Shown here: piece by piece, positions 37,822 to 46,889 of the stretch
Position numbering within the stretch: position 1 is the first letter of the stretch
Layout of the letters: every line of letters starts with the position of its first letter
Assembly: GCA_945861085.1 (NCBI GenBank)
Contig: OX244046.1
Coordinates: forward strand, 3,472,001 to 3,536,000
DNA from: Clostridioides difficile_D
GTDB taxonomy: Bacteria > Bacillota > Clostridia > Peptostreptococcales > Peptostreptococcaceae
Direction of reading: 5' to 3'
DNA length: 64,000 nt
The notes under the pieces: generated by a model
The model's input: the letters and a program-made list of their open reading frames with translations, nothing else
Told to the model about the DNA's origin: nothing
Databases searched by the model: none
Program-made: the position numbers and the translations under genes

Positions 37822-39255
37822 TTATTTATCTATCACTTTGTAATAGTGTATAGTGCCTCCAAATTCTGATTTTTGACTAATTTTCTTCAATTTTACTTTA
37901 TAGTTGCTAGAAACTGTACTGACATTATGATCTGTTGAGGATATAATATCATTTACTTGTAGACTATATATTTTAGATTCTTTGCCATTGCTATTTATAT
38001 ACATATCACCTTTTTTTATCATGATTTTATCATTATGATTTTCTTCAGATATGTTAACTCCATTAATATTACATAATTTTCCGTTATAAAATATAACAGT
38101 TTGCTCTTTATTATTGTATATCAGGTTTCCTTTTTGTGACTCAACAACCCTATCAGTAGCATCTATATTGCATCTTAATAATGCATTCTTGGTTTCAAAC
38201 ACTTTTATAAGATATACCTTATGCAACTTAATACCATTATTTTTTCCTTTATCTTCCCAATAGTCTTCATTAACATTTGAGATTGTTATATTACTTGACT
38301 CTATTGAATTCCCATAAAATAAGGAATATGCTTCATCAACTCTATTGTCTAAATTTAAATAATCATCATAGTCAAAATTAAAATAATACTGCCCACATCT
38401 AAAGATATTTGCTGATATGTAGGTATTAGATATTGAGTCAAACTTGAATCCACAATATCCACATTGGTCAATTGTGATATTTGTAACAAAATTTAAGCCC
38501 TTACCAAGATCACTAATACCAACCTTACCTACTTCTTCTACTCTCATACCATTAATAAAAGTTCCAGTTGAAATTTCCATTCCATAATTACATCCCCAAG
38601 TCTTTCCATTAGTAATTATTGAATCTTCTCCTGTACTAATACCACGATTACATGAAAAAACAGTAATATCATTTACTGTAGAATTATTAGACATCTTAAG
38701 TGCAATTTCACCAAAGCCACCAAAGTCTACATTTTCATAATGACCAGGCCCTTCTGATACATTTTCACATACAATTGCTGATATATATTTTCCTTCATGT
38801 GCGAATTTTATCTCATGATGAAATCCTGGTTCACCATTTGCAGGAGGCTCACTATAACTAGCAGTATCACAGTTATCTGATTGAAAAGAAATACTTTTAA
38901 TACAATGCTTTACTCCCTTTACTGTTATCATTGTAAAACTTTCCATTGTCCCATTCTCTACTTTTTTTTCATCAAATTTACCAGAAAATTGTGTTGCTCC
39001 TGAATGAAAATATGGATTATTTGGATTATTTGACCTAAAATATGTGTCTCCACATAGTGTTAATCGTTTGTTAATCTCTATACCACTTGTAAATAAATAT
39101 TTCCCTCTTGGAAAATATATAATAGAGTCTTCTGGTGCAACATTTATAATTTCTTGCACCCTAGAACTTACATCTTCTGTTTCATCTCTACAAACTCCAT
39201 AATCTAAAACATTAATCCAACCATCTGTTTCTTTAATTATTATAGGTTCTCCCAT
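37822..39255 (-). CDS. Right-handed beta-helix (pectate-lyase-like) protein B2
   Basis: 477 residues, paralogue of B1. Starts GGWINVLDYGVCRDETEDV-like and YFPRGKYLFTSGI; contains ITVFSCNRGISTG, ITIDQCGYCGFKF, FRCGQYYFNFDYDDY; ends HYYKVIDK. The middle (residues 190-320) is the best conserved; the loops around 100-150 and 330-345 have small insertions or deletions relative to B1. SD GAGGTAGTG, 25 nt after C2. No export signal. Confidence 0.8.
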   Translation of the reverse strand: MGEPIIIKETDGWINVLDYGVCRDETEDVSSRVQEIINVAPEDSIIYFPRGKYLFTSGIEINKRLTLCGDTYFRSNNPNNPYFHSGATQFSGKFDEKKVENGTMESFTMITVKGVKHCIKSISFQSDNCDTASYSEPPANGEPGFHHEIKFAHEGKYISAIVCENVSEGPGHYENVDFGGFGEIALKMSNNSTVNDITVFSCNRGISTGEDSIITNGKTWGCNYGMEISTGTFINGMRVEEVGKVGISDLGKGLNFVTNITIDQCGYCGFKFDSISNTYISANIFRCGQYYFNFDYDDYLNLDNRVDEAYSLFYGNSIESSNITISNVNEDYWEDKGKNNGIKLHKVYLIKVFETKNALLRCNIDATDRVVESQKGNLIYNNKEQTVIFYNGKLCNINGVNISEENHNDKIMIKKGDMYINSNGKESKIYSLQVNDIISSTDHNVSTVSSNYKVKLKKISQKSEFGGTIHYYKVIDK

Positions 39256-39280
39256 AATTCACTACCTCCTCATTTTGAAA

Positions 39281-40627
39281 CTAATCATTTATTTTTTTAT
39301 AATAGTACATAGTTTCTCCATTAAGTGTTTTTACACCAATTTGTTCCCATGTCCCACTATGCAATTTACTTATCTCTTCTTCTGAATCTAATATTGACGA
39401 TATAACAGAATTCTTTTGTAATCTAGGAACCACTAAATCTTTTCCACCATCATCTACATAAAGTGTATTGTCAATTATCTTAAGTAAATCACCTTGATTT
39501 ACATCAGAAACTTGAACTCCGCCTACAGAACAAATCTCACCATCATAAAACTTATAAGTATTTCTACCATTTTCTAATAGCAAGTTACCTTTTGCACATT
39601 GTATAAAGCTATCAGCTTCAGCATCACATTCTAGAGTTACATTAGTTGTTTCATTAGCTTTGATTACATGTATCTTACGCTCTAGACCATTTTCTAGAGT
39701 ATCAACATTATTATTCATCAATACAATATTGCAGTTGTCTAAAGTGTCTCCATAAAGTATAGAATAAGCTTCTTCTTTTTTATCTGGAAGATTTTTATAA
39801 GTATCATAGTCAACGTTTTTATAATATTGGCTACAGTTAGTAAATCTTGCAGTTATCTGACTATGAGACATTTTTCCAAACATAAATCCGCAGTATCCAC
39901 ATTTATCAACTGCAAGATTCATCATAAGATTGAAACCAAGTCCTTTATTACTAATACCTACTTCTTGAATATCTTCTATTTTTACATTGTTTAAGCTGAC
40001 ACCAGTTGTAATTTCCATTCCATTTTTACATTTATGAATCTTACTACTAGAAAGCATAGATTTTTCTCCAAGTTTTATACCAAGACCACATGAGGTAACA
40101 GTAATATCATTACCAATTGCATAAAGTGGAATTTCAATTCCTGTTCCTGAAAAGCCAGAAATATATAGATGTTCAAAATGTGATAGACCTTGTACTCCTT
40201 TACCTTCTGTTATAGCAGATACATCTTTAGGTAATTCATTTTTTATTTCACGATTATCATAGTAAAAGTTAATATTTTTTATAGTTTGATTTGTCTCTGC
40301 CAATGTAATGATACTCATATTAGAAATGCCTTTAGTTATAAAGTTTGTTGCTCCTATGAATGGTTTTTTATTGTCTTCACTTTCACTTAATTCTGGAACA
40401 TCTCCTCCATAATAAGAATTTCCTTGAAGTGTTATTTGTTGGCTAATCTTAATACCTTTTTCAAATAAATAGTCACCATTTGGAAAATATATAACAGAAT
40501 CTTTTAGTGATTCGTCAGAAACAATCTCTTGTATCATATCACTTACATCTTTTTTTCCAGTAATGTCTATTTTACTGTTTAGCTCCAGCACATTAACCCA
40601 GTCTGGAGTTTTAGTTTCAATTGCCAT
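39281..40627 (-). CDS. Right-handed beta-helix (pectate-lyase-like) protein C2
   Basis: 448 residues, almost identical to C1; differences cluster near residues 75-85 (VPELSESEDN versus IPDLKEDGED) with a few single changes elsewhere. Same helix signatures VTSCGLGIKLG and LAVDKCGYCGFMF, and tail MYYYKKIND. SD AGGAGGAATTA. First gene of set 2. Its upstream 110 bp is homologous to that of C1, but no intact divergent fic is present here. Confidence 0.82.
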   Translation of the reverse strand: MAIETKTPDWVNVLELNSKIDITGKKDVSDMIQEIVSDESLKDSVIYFPNGDYLFEKGIKISQQITLQGNSYYGGDVPELSESEDNKKPFIGATNFITKGISNMSIITLAETNQTIKNINFYYDNREIKNELPKDVSAITEGKGVQGLSHFEHLYISGFSGTGIEIPLYAIGNDITVTSCGLGIKLGEKSMLSSSKIHKCKNGMEITTGVSLNNVKIEDIQEVGISNKGLGFNLMMNLAVDKCGYCGFMFGKMSHSQITARFTNCSQYYKNVDYDTYKNLPDKKEEAYSILYGDTLDNCNIVLMNNNVDTLENGLERKIHVIKANETTNVTLECDAEADSFIQCAKGNLLLENGRNTYKFYDGEICSVGGVQVSDVNQGDLLKIIDNTLYVDDGGKDLVVPRLQKNSVISSILDSEEEISKLHSGTWEQIGVKTLNGETMYYYKKIND

Positions 40628-41034
40628 GATTAATTCCTCCTTTTAAAATTTAAATTATTTGTATATACAGGAAGAAGTGTATTTTTACTATAATCATAAT
40701 AAATCTATATTTGTTTATGACATTTGAGATAATCTTTATCATTAGAATACTTTATTTTTTGCTAATTAATAGAGCTGTTCTTTTTAGTCTTATTACTACT
40801 AAAAATTTATCTGTGAAATCATATAAAATATACTAAATAGATTCAATATTATATGCCAAATAAGCTGATAGATTTTATCTTCTCATAGTCACACATTTCC
40901 TGTAACTCCTATACTAGCATTAAAATTCATCTTATCAGTAGTTGATTTGTTTATAAATTGTTTGTGTTTTGTCCATATTTTATTTATATTTAGTTTATAA
41001 ATCATTTATAATTTACTTATTTTATAAAATTATT
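40628..41034. other. Gap upstream of C2
   Basis: The first 110 bp match the C1 upstream region. Around 40940-41015 TTTATAAATTGTTTGTG, TTTATAAATCATTTATAATT resemble the 11-bp repeats upstream of C1/fic, but are degenerate. Nothing coding. Confidence 0.45.
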
Positions 41035-41219
41035 AGTTAGTTTATTAAAAGTTAGTACTTCTATTTATGATATGATAATAAAATATGAGTACTAATGTTA
41101 TGGATAGAAAATCTTTAGAAATATTATTAAAATTAGATAATAGTATTAAAATTAGCAACAGACTTGATATAATTGACAATAAGCTTGATGTGACTGATTA
41201 CAGACTTGATACAACTTAA
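41035..41219 (+). pseudogene. Probable fic relic with a short heptad-rich ORF
   Basis: The ORF 41085-41219 (44 residues, no SD) reads NVMDRKSLEILLK near its start, similar to NMHDRKSLESVLK in the intact Fic protein; the DNA 41035-41085 also loosely follows fic at 35815-35865. It then continues with three RLD/KLD repeats of 7 residues (NRLDIIDNKLDVTDYRLD), not present in Fic. Its place, divergent to C2, is where fic sits relative to C1. Homology is by eye and moderate. Confidence 0.45.
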
Positions 41220-41284
41220 AATAATATTATATAAATTGACTTGGATGAAAAACTAATTTTCAAATCTAGCAATTATATACAACA

Positions 41285-41331
41285 AAAAACTGTAAGTAAA
41301 TTTGTTTTACACAAATCTACTTACAGCCTCT
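41285..41331. terminator. Hairpin at right edge of the beta-helix island
   Basis: CTGTAAGTAAATTTG (41290-41304) pairs with CAAATCTACTTACAG (41312-41326), one mismatch, 7-nt loop, preceded by six A. It can end the flavoprotein operon on the minus strand. Sequence and orientation resemble the hairpin at 29846-29896. Confidence 0.65.
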
Positions 41332-41437
41332 AAATGATAGAATACTTTTAGTCTACTATTTATTTTATCTAGATTATTCTGGAGTCACTCCATCAATAAA
41401 ATTTAGAGAATCTAACGCTCCTAAAAATACCTCTTAT

Positions 41438-41977
41438 CTACACTGACTTACCCATTTCATATGCCTGTTTCATTGCCTCACTTCCCTTAATATCACCTAC
41501 ATGCCAAGCCCCTACACCATATACTATACCCTTTTCCTTAGAACCATTTAGACATGATGTGAATCCTCTAAATCCTTCTAATGTTCTTTCCATGTCAGCC
41601 ACATTTTCATCTGCTGCTGCAACAATAAAATAGAAATCTTTATCACAAATTTCAGTATATCTAGAACAAGTTCTATCAATCATAGTTTTCATTTGTGCAT
41701 TCATAGTATAAAAATAAACTGGAGTAGCTAAAACAATAACATCTGCCTTAATCATTTTTTCAAGAATTTCGACCATATCATCTTTCTGTGGGCAACTTGC
41801 TCCTTTTTCATAACAAGTACCACATCCAGTACAATAGTTAACATCTTTATCTTTTAAAAATATCTTCTCTACTTGATTTTTAGATTCTAACGCTCCTTGC
41901 ATAAATTGGTCACACAATAAATCAGAATTCCCACCTTTTCTAGGGCTAGCTGATACTATCAATACATTTTTACTCAT
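41438..41977 (-). CDS. Iron-sulfur flavoprotein-like NADPH-dependent FMN reductase family protein
   Basis: 179 residues, flavodoxin-like fold: VLIVSASPRKGGNSDLL binds the FMN phosphate, and VIVLATPVYFYTMNAQMKTMIDR is the second FMN loop. The compact cysteine set CTGCGTCYEKGASC (CX2CX2CX6C, about 49-62) resembles the 4Fe-4S ligand motif of Isf proteins in anaerobes. Probably passes electrons to quinones, oxygen or electrophiles. Last gene of the AKR-merR-Isf operon; its start overlaps merR by 8 nt. Confidence 0.82.
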   Translation of the reverse strand: MSKNVLIVSASPRKGGNSDLLCDQFMQGALESKNQVEKIFLKDKDVNYCTGCGTCYEKGASCPQKDDMVEILEKMIKADVIVLATPVYFYTMNAQMKTMIDRTCSRYTEICDKDFYFIVAAADENVADMERTLEGFRGFTSCLNGSKEKGIVYGVGAWHVGDIKGSEAMKQAYEMGKSV

Positions 41978-42386
41978 AAGATATTTCCTCCATTTTTTTA
42001 TTTCCGTTGTTCTTTAATACTTTTTCTTTCTCAATAATACTTTCTTCATATCTATCAATCTTAAAATTTAATCGTTCTAAAGTTTTTTGCATTTCTTCCA
42101 TTCTTTTTGCTAGTTGGTTTCTCTGCTCTATTAAAAGTTCTTTTCTAGCTTGAATAGTGCTGTCTCCTTGTTGAAACATAGCTACATACTCAATCAATGT
42201 CTCAATAGAAAGACCTGCACTTCTCATACATTTTATGAAATTAACCCACTCGCAATCTTTTTCTGTAAAAGACCTAATTCCACTTTTATTTCTATTTACA
42301 GGTGGTATCAAACCAATTCGTTCATAATATCGTAAAGTATCCGCTGAAAGTTCGTATTTTTTACTAACTTCTGAAATTGTCATCAT
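41970..42386 (-). CDS. MerR family regulator
   Basis: 138 residues. N-terminal MerR HTH (TISEVSKKYELSADTLRYYERIGLIPPV.R...G.R.F) then a long coiled coil (about 80-130) and no C-terminal cysteine-rich metal site, as in electrophile- or stress-sensing MerR members (AdhR-like). Two adjacent ATGs; the SD AGAGG is 5 or 8 nt away. It lies between an aldo/keto reductase and a flavoprotein, 33 nt after the former, and most likely acts on the 19-bp-spacer promoter at 43627-43657. Confidence 0.88.
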   Translation of the reverse strand: MMTISEVSKKYELSADTLRYYERIGLIPPVNRNKSGIRSFTEKDCEWVNFIKCMRSAGLSIETLIEYVAMFQQGDSTIQARKELLIEQRNQLAKRMEEMQKTLERLNFKIDRYEESIIEKEKVLKNNGNKKMEEISYE

Positions 42387-42419
42387 ATATTCCTCTCTCT
42401 TGATATTGTATAGATTGAA

Positions 42420-43541
42420 TTATTTCTCAAATATTTCTGCTACATTCTTCAAAGCATCTATAATTTTGATGTGTTGTGGACAACTTTCCTCACATTGTTT
42501 ACATCCAATACAATCTGAAGCTTTACCATAAGTTTTAGTATAGTTATTATAGTAAACCATCTGTGTTGAAAATCCAGTATTAAGAGCTTGTTTTTCTGCA
42601 TTGTACAATGCAAAATAGTTTGGAATAGCGATATTTTTTGGACAGCCTTCTACACAATACTGACATGCAGTACAAGGAACTGCAATTGATTCATTGATAA
42701 TTTCTACTGCTTCATCTATAATATTATATTCCTCTTGTACAAATGGCTTAAAGTTTTGCATATATCCTGTATTGTCTAATAATTGTTCCATATTTGACAT
42801 CCCACTTAAGACCATCATAACATTATCTTTACTTGCTGCAAAACGTATTGCCCAAGATGGTATTGACATATCTGGATTATAATCATTAAATAATTTTTCT
42901 GCCTTTTCTGGTATCTTTGCAAGTGTACCTCCTTTTACTGGTTCCATAACAATTACAGGTTTATTATGCTTTTCTGCTACTTCATAGCATTTTCTAGATT
43001 GTATACTTTCATTGTCCCAATCTAGATAATTAATCTGTAATTGTACAAAGTCTACCTCTGGATGCTCACTCAAGACTTTATCCAATAATTCTGCACTATC
43101 ATGAAAAGAAAAACCAATATTCTTTATTTTCCCTTCTTTTTTCTTTTCTTCAATAAATTTAAAGCTATCAAATTTTTTGGCTATTTCATAGTTTGATACC
43201 CCTATATTGTGTAAAAGATAATAATCAAAATAATCTACACCACATTTTTCTAATTGCTCATTAAAAATAGTCTCTTGTTCTTCTTTTTTCTTTAAAGCCA
43301 TCAATGGTAGCTTTGTGGCTACAGTAAAACTATCTCTTTTGTGTCTTTTTACTAGAGATTCTCTAAGTGCTATCTCACTTTTTCCCATATGATATACATA
43401 AGCTGTATCAAAATATGTAAATCCTCTCTCTAAAAAAGTATCAACCATTTTATTTAAATATTCCATATCAATAGTTGTAACATCATTTTCATCTTTTATT
43501 GGTAAACGCATTAATCCAAATCCTAATTTTTTTGCCTCCAT
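42420..43541 (-). CDS. Aldo/keto reductase with ferredoxin-type C-terminal domain
   Basis: 373 residues. AKR barrel (1-270: LGFGLMRLP, YFDTAYVYHMGKSE, ATKLPL, DYYLLHNIG, NIGFSFHD, QINYLDWDN, VIVMEPVKGG) followed by two Fe-S motifs, CTACQYCVEGCPKNIAIP and CIGCKQCEESCPQHI. Members reduce aldehydes or similar with NADPH or ferredoxin-linked electrons. First gene of a MerR-controlled operon, so a role in detoxifying reactive carbonyls or electrophiles is likely. SD GGGGGAAG. Confidence 0.9.
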   Translation of the reverse strand: MEAKKLGFGLMRLPIKDENDVTTIDMEYLNKMVDTFLERGFTYFDTAYVYHMGKSEIALRESLVKRHKRDSFTVATKLPLMALKKKEEQETIFNEQLEKCGVDYFDYYLLHNIGVSNYEIAKKFDSFKFIEEKKKEGKIKNIGFSFHDSAELLDKVLSEHPEVDFVQLQINYLDWDNESIQSRKCYEVAEKHNKPVIVMEPVKGGTLAKIPEKAEKLFNDYNPDMSIPSWAIRFAASKDNVMMVLSGMSNMEQLLDNTGYMQNFKPFVQEEYNIIDEAVEIINESIAVPCTACQYCVEGCPKNIAIPNYFALYNAEKQALNTGFSTQMVYYNNYTKTYGKASDCIGCKQCEESCPQHIKIIDALKNVAEIFEK

Positions 43542-43626
43542 TGTTTTACTTCCCCCTTTGAAACTTATTTTTTTATTTTTCTGCTTTAACTGTTCTTAAA
43601 AATATCTATAAATCCTGCATAGTTAT

Positions 43627-43657
43627 ACTTTACTACTTAGAGTTAACTTCAAGTCAA
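43627..43657 (-). promoter_or_regulatory. MerR-type promoter/operator
   Basis: On the minus strand TTGACT (43652-43657) and TAAAGT (43627-43632) are separated by 19 bp, the over-long spacer typical of MerR control. The spacer is centred on a 20-bp dyad (43635-43654) with AGTTAACT in the middle. Confidence 0.75.
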
Positions 43658-44140
43658 TAGGTTTTTTTATTTTAAAGTAAATATTATAAAAATATAGTTT
43701 TTAATGTTAAGCTACTGGATGTTATCTCTACTTTCTACTTCTCAAGCTCCACAAGAAAAAGTACTTCATAAAATCAAATTCATAAGTATTGCTATAAATA
43801 CTTTCTAGACATATTTATAAGGAAATCATCTAAAGTAGAATATTCTCTAACAAATTTATGAATAAGTTCTGTACCTGTTTTAGAACATATGAAACAATGG
43901 TGAAAGATTTATTTATGAAAATATAAAAATGAATAATGTATACCCCTTTTAAAAAGCATTTTCCTTTTTACATTTATGATACAATATTAAGTATAAAAAT
44001 GGAAATTTTATATTATTTTATATTAAAATAATCTTATCTATTGATTTTATAGTCTCAAACTCAATATCAACTTGATTTTAAGATTATATTTTAATAAGTG
44101 ATGCTAAATAATAAAATTTTAAAGATTGTGAGGTAAAAAT
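43658..44140. other. Gap between the AKR operon and the cell-wall protein
   Basis: About 480 bp. The minus strand 43792-43908 holds a 38-codon open stretch without a start, possibly a relic. The cwp promoter should lie in 43960-44120, for which TATTTTATATTAAAATAATC-type sequence gives no unique choice. Confidence 0.35.
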
Positions 44141-45802
44141 ATGAATAAGAAAAATTTAGCTATACTAGTATCAGGTATTATGTTTTTTTCTAGCTCTTCA
44201 GCAATTTTTGCAGACAATACTACAAAACAAGAAAGATTAATAGGTGAAACAAGATATGAAACAGCCGTAGAAGTAAGTAAATTGGGATGGGTTCAATCAA
44301 AAACAGCCATTATAGTCAATGGTAACTCTATTCAAAGTGCTCTTTGTGCAAATCCATTTGCTAAGCTAAAGAATGCACCTATACTTTTAGTAAACAATAA
44401 TAGTATCGAAAATTCGACTAAGGCTGAACTTAAAAGACTCGGTGTAAACAATGTGTACATTGTAGATAGTGGAAATAGTATTTCTTCTAAAGTAGAAAAT
44501 GAAATAAAGTCACTTAACATAAAAATAAATAAAATAGTAGGAAATAATATATATGAAATGTCTACAAATGTACTTAAAGAAATAGATAAAATAAAAAAGG
44601 TGGAAAATGTTGCAGTTGTAAATGGATTAAAGGGGTTATCTGATGCAGTTAGCATAGCTTCTCCAGCAGCAATACATAATATGCCTATAATACTAGTATC
44701 AGATGAAAACAGTAATGATAGTAGTATAAACTTCTTAAACAATAGGTCTATAAAAAAATCTTACATAGTTGGAGGAGATAAGATTTTATCAGACAATGCA
44801 GTAAAGAAATATCCAAATAGAGAAAGAATTAGTGGCTCAGATAGAAACAATACTAATGCAAAAATTATTGAAAAATTCTATAAAGACAAAAAAATAAATA
44901 ATGTATTTGTAGCTAAAGATGGTATTAACCAAGAAAATGCACTAGTAGATTCATTAGCAATAGGGGTACTCGCTGCTAAAGAAAATTCTCCTATAATGAT
45001 ATCTAATGGTAGCCTTGTAAATAGTCAAAAAGAACTCATTAAAAATAAAGATATAGATGAAATAACACAAGTAGGAGGAGGATATAACCAAAAAGCATTT
45101 GAAGATATTTTAAAACTAAAAAATGTCAACATAAGAAATAAAGCTAAAAAAATATCCTTAATAGATGCTAAAAAAATATTAAAGCAAGCTCTTCCAGGAA
45201 GTAATATTCTAGTTTGTTACTATGATGAAGATGATAATAAATACGACTGCAAAGTTATAAAAGATAATGTCGTATACGAGATAGAAATTGATGCCTACTC
45301 TGGTAAAATAATAGAAATTGAAAAAGATGATGATTTAAATGATAATAATTTAGGCACACAAAATATATCATTAGATAAAGCTAAGTCTATAGCACTAGAT
45401 GCTGTTCCTAATGGTAATTTAATCTATTGTAAATATGATGCTGAAGATAATGAATATGAGGCTAAAGTAGCAAAAAATAAGAAAACATATGAATTAGAGA
45501 TAAATGCATTTGATGGAAGAATTATAGATATTGATATGGACAATGATTCTGATGATGACTTTGATGATAATGACAATAATCACAATAATAACTCTAATAC
45601 TAATGATAACAATTCTATTATTAGTGCTGAAAAAGCTAAATCAATAATGCTAGATAAAGTACCTGGTGGGAAAATAGTAAAATTCAAGTATGATAAAGAT
45701 GACAAGGAATATGAAGGTGAAATGATAAAAGGAAATACTGAGTATGAGATAACAATCAATGCAATTACTGGTGAAATATTAGAGTTTGAAATAGACAATT
45801 AA
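44141..45802 (+). CDS. cwp21: Cell-wall-binding protein with three CWB2 and three PepSY domains (Cwp21-like)
   Basis: 553 residues. Signal peptide 1-24 (LAILVSGIMFFSSSSAIFA|D). Three CWB2 (PF04122) repeats about 32-120, 125-215 and 225-330, starting ERLIGETRYETAVEVSK and with RISGSDRNNTNAKI for the third; these anchor C. difficile S-layer-type proteins to the cell-wall polymer PSII. Then three PepSY repeats (about 338-395, 410-470, 495-553), each ..A....PG..I...YD.DDxxYxxxxxK....YE.EI.A.TG.I...., joined by an Asp/Asn-rich linker (475-492). PepSY modules may bind or inhibit peptidases. The name is from memory of the 630 proteome and fits this architecture and neighbourhood. Confidence 0.88.
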   Translation: MNKKNLAILVSGIMFFSSSSAIFADNTTKQERLIGETRYETAVEVSKLGWVQSKTAIIVNGNSIQSALCANPFAKLKNAPILLVNNNSIENSTKAELKRLGVNNVYIVDSGNSISSKVENEIKSLNIKINKIVGNNIYEMSTNVLKEIDKIKKVENVAVVNGLKGLSDAVSIASPAAIHNMPIILVSDENSNDSSINFLNNRSIKKSYIVGGDKILSDNAVKKYPNRERISGSDRNNTNAKIIEKFYKDKKINNVFVAKDGINQENALVDSLAIGVLAAKENSPIMISNGSLVNSQKELIKNKDIDEITQVGGGYNQKAFEDILKLKNVNIRNKAKKISLIDAKKILKQALPGSNILVCYYDEDDNKYDCKVIKDNVVYEIEIDAYSGKIIEIEKDDDLNDNNLGTQNISLDKAKSIALDAVPNGNLIYCKYDAEDNEYEAKVAKNKKTYELEINAFDGRIIDIDMDNDSDDDFDDNDNNHNNNSNTNDNNSIISAEKAKSIMLDKVPGGKIVKFKYDKDDKEYEGEMIKGNTEYEITINAITGEILEFEIDN

Positions 45803-45840
45803 TAAAAAATATATATTTTATTAATTATTACAAAGCAATA

Positions 45841-45890
45841 AAAGCCATAAATACTGGACTTTTCAGTATTTATGGCTTTATTTTATTTTT
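45841..45890 (+). terminator. Intrinsic terminator after the cell-wall protein
   Basis: AAAGCCATAAATACTG (45841-45856) with its perfect complement (45864-45879), 16-bp stem, 7-nt loop, then a T-rich run. The following 240 bp up to 46128 hold only the next promoter region. Confidence 0.9.
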
Positions 45891-46127
45891 TAATTTGAAT
45901 CCCACCTTATGTCATTATATATCTGCACACTCTTATTTGCCATTATATATATACACGCTCTTTTAAATTAAAATCTTATACTTCATCCCCCAATTTAAAA
46001 AGTTAGATTTTAGACAATATATTGTGATATAAGTAATTTGTGTGGAATTATTGCGTGATTTACTCATGAAGTATCAATAAAGTTAATATATAATTTGACT
46101 GTATCAAGATGAAAGGAGACATATATA

Positions 46128-46877
46128 ATGAGTACAATCTTAAAAGTAAATAACATAACTAAAATTTATAATAAAGGTCAACAACCGAGTTTAGATAAGG
46201 TTTCCTTTAATGTATCAGAAGGAGAATTTATAGGTATAATGGGAGCTTCTGGCTCTGGTAAAACGACTCTTCTTAATGTATTATCTACAATTGATAGACC
46301 AACAAGTGGAGATGTTTTCATAAACAATATAAATTTGAAATCACTTAGTGATACTAGTGCTGCTGATTTTCGTAGGGATAATTTAGGTTTTATCTTTCAA
46401 GAGTATTTTTTACTGGATAGCCTTACAATTTTTGAGAATATTTCAGTACCTCTTACACTTCAAAAACTACATCCAGACAAAATAGAAAACATGGTGAGGA
46501 GTCTAGCTGAACGATTTGGCATAGCTTCTCAATTAAACAAATATCCAAATGAATTATCTGGAGGACAAAGACAGAGGGCTTCAGCAGTTAGAGCAATAGT
46601 AAAACATCCTAGTATTCTTTTTGCAGATGAACCAACAGGTGCTTTAGATTCTAATTCAGCTACTGAACTACTCCACTCACTACAAGAAGCAAATGAAGAA
46701 TTGAAAACAACAATTTTAATGGTAACACATGACGCCTATGCAGCTAGTTTTGCAAATCGAATTTTGATTTTTAAAGATGGTCATATTATTAAGGAATTAT
46801 ACAAACAACAGAATAATAGACATACATTTTATGAATTGATTATTCAAGAAATTGCAAAGTTGGATACTAAAAGATAG
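46128..46877 (+). CDS. BceA-like ABC transporter ATPase
   Basis: 249 residues. Walker A GASGSGKT, Q-loop GFIFQEYFLLDSLT, signature LSGGQRQRASAVRA, Walker B ILFADEPTGALDS, switch MVTHD. Closest to MacB/BceA ATPases. SD AAAGGAGAC before ATG. Twelve nt before the FtsX-type permease gene, so a two-gene unit; by family it would remove or resist cell-wall-active peptides such as bacitracin or lantibiotics. Confidence 0.92.
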   Translation: MSTILKVNNITKIYNKGQQPSLDKVSFNVSEGEFIGIMGASGSGKTTLLNVLSTIDRPTSGDVFINNINLKSLSDTSAADFRRDNLGFIFQEYFLLDSLTIFENISVPLTLQKLHPDKIENMVRSLAERFGIASQLNKYPNELSGGQRQRASAVRAIVKHPSILFADEPTGALDSNSATELLHSLQEANEELKTTILMVTHDAYAASFANRILIFKDGHIIKELYKQQNNRHTFYELIIQEIAKLDTKR

Positions 46878-46889
46878 GGGGATAATTTA

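Noticed and set aside
41341..41437. Short coding-like minus-strand stretch (…LNFIDGVTPE) after the flavoprotein gene
   Set aside because: About 16 codons only, no start; not enough to support a feature.
43792..43908. 38-codon minus-strand open stretch (…CSKTGTELIHKF…) as a gene
   Set aside because: No start codon or SD and no family recognised; chance or an old relic.
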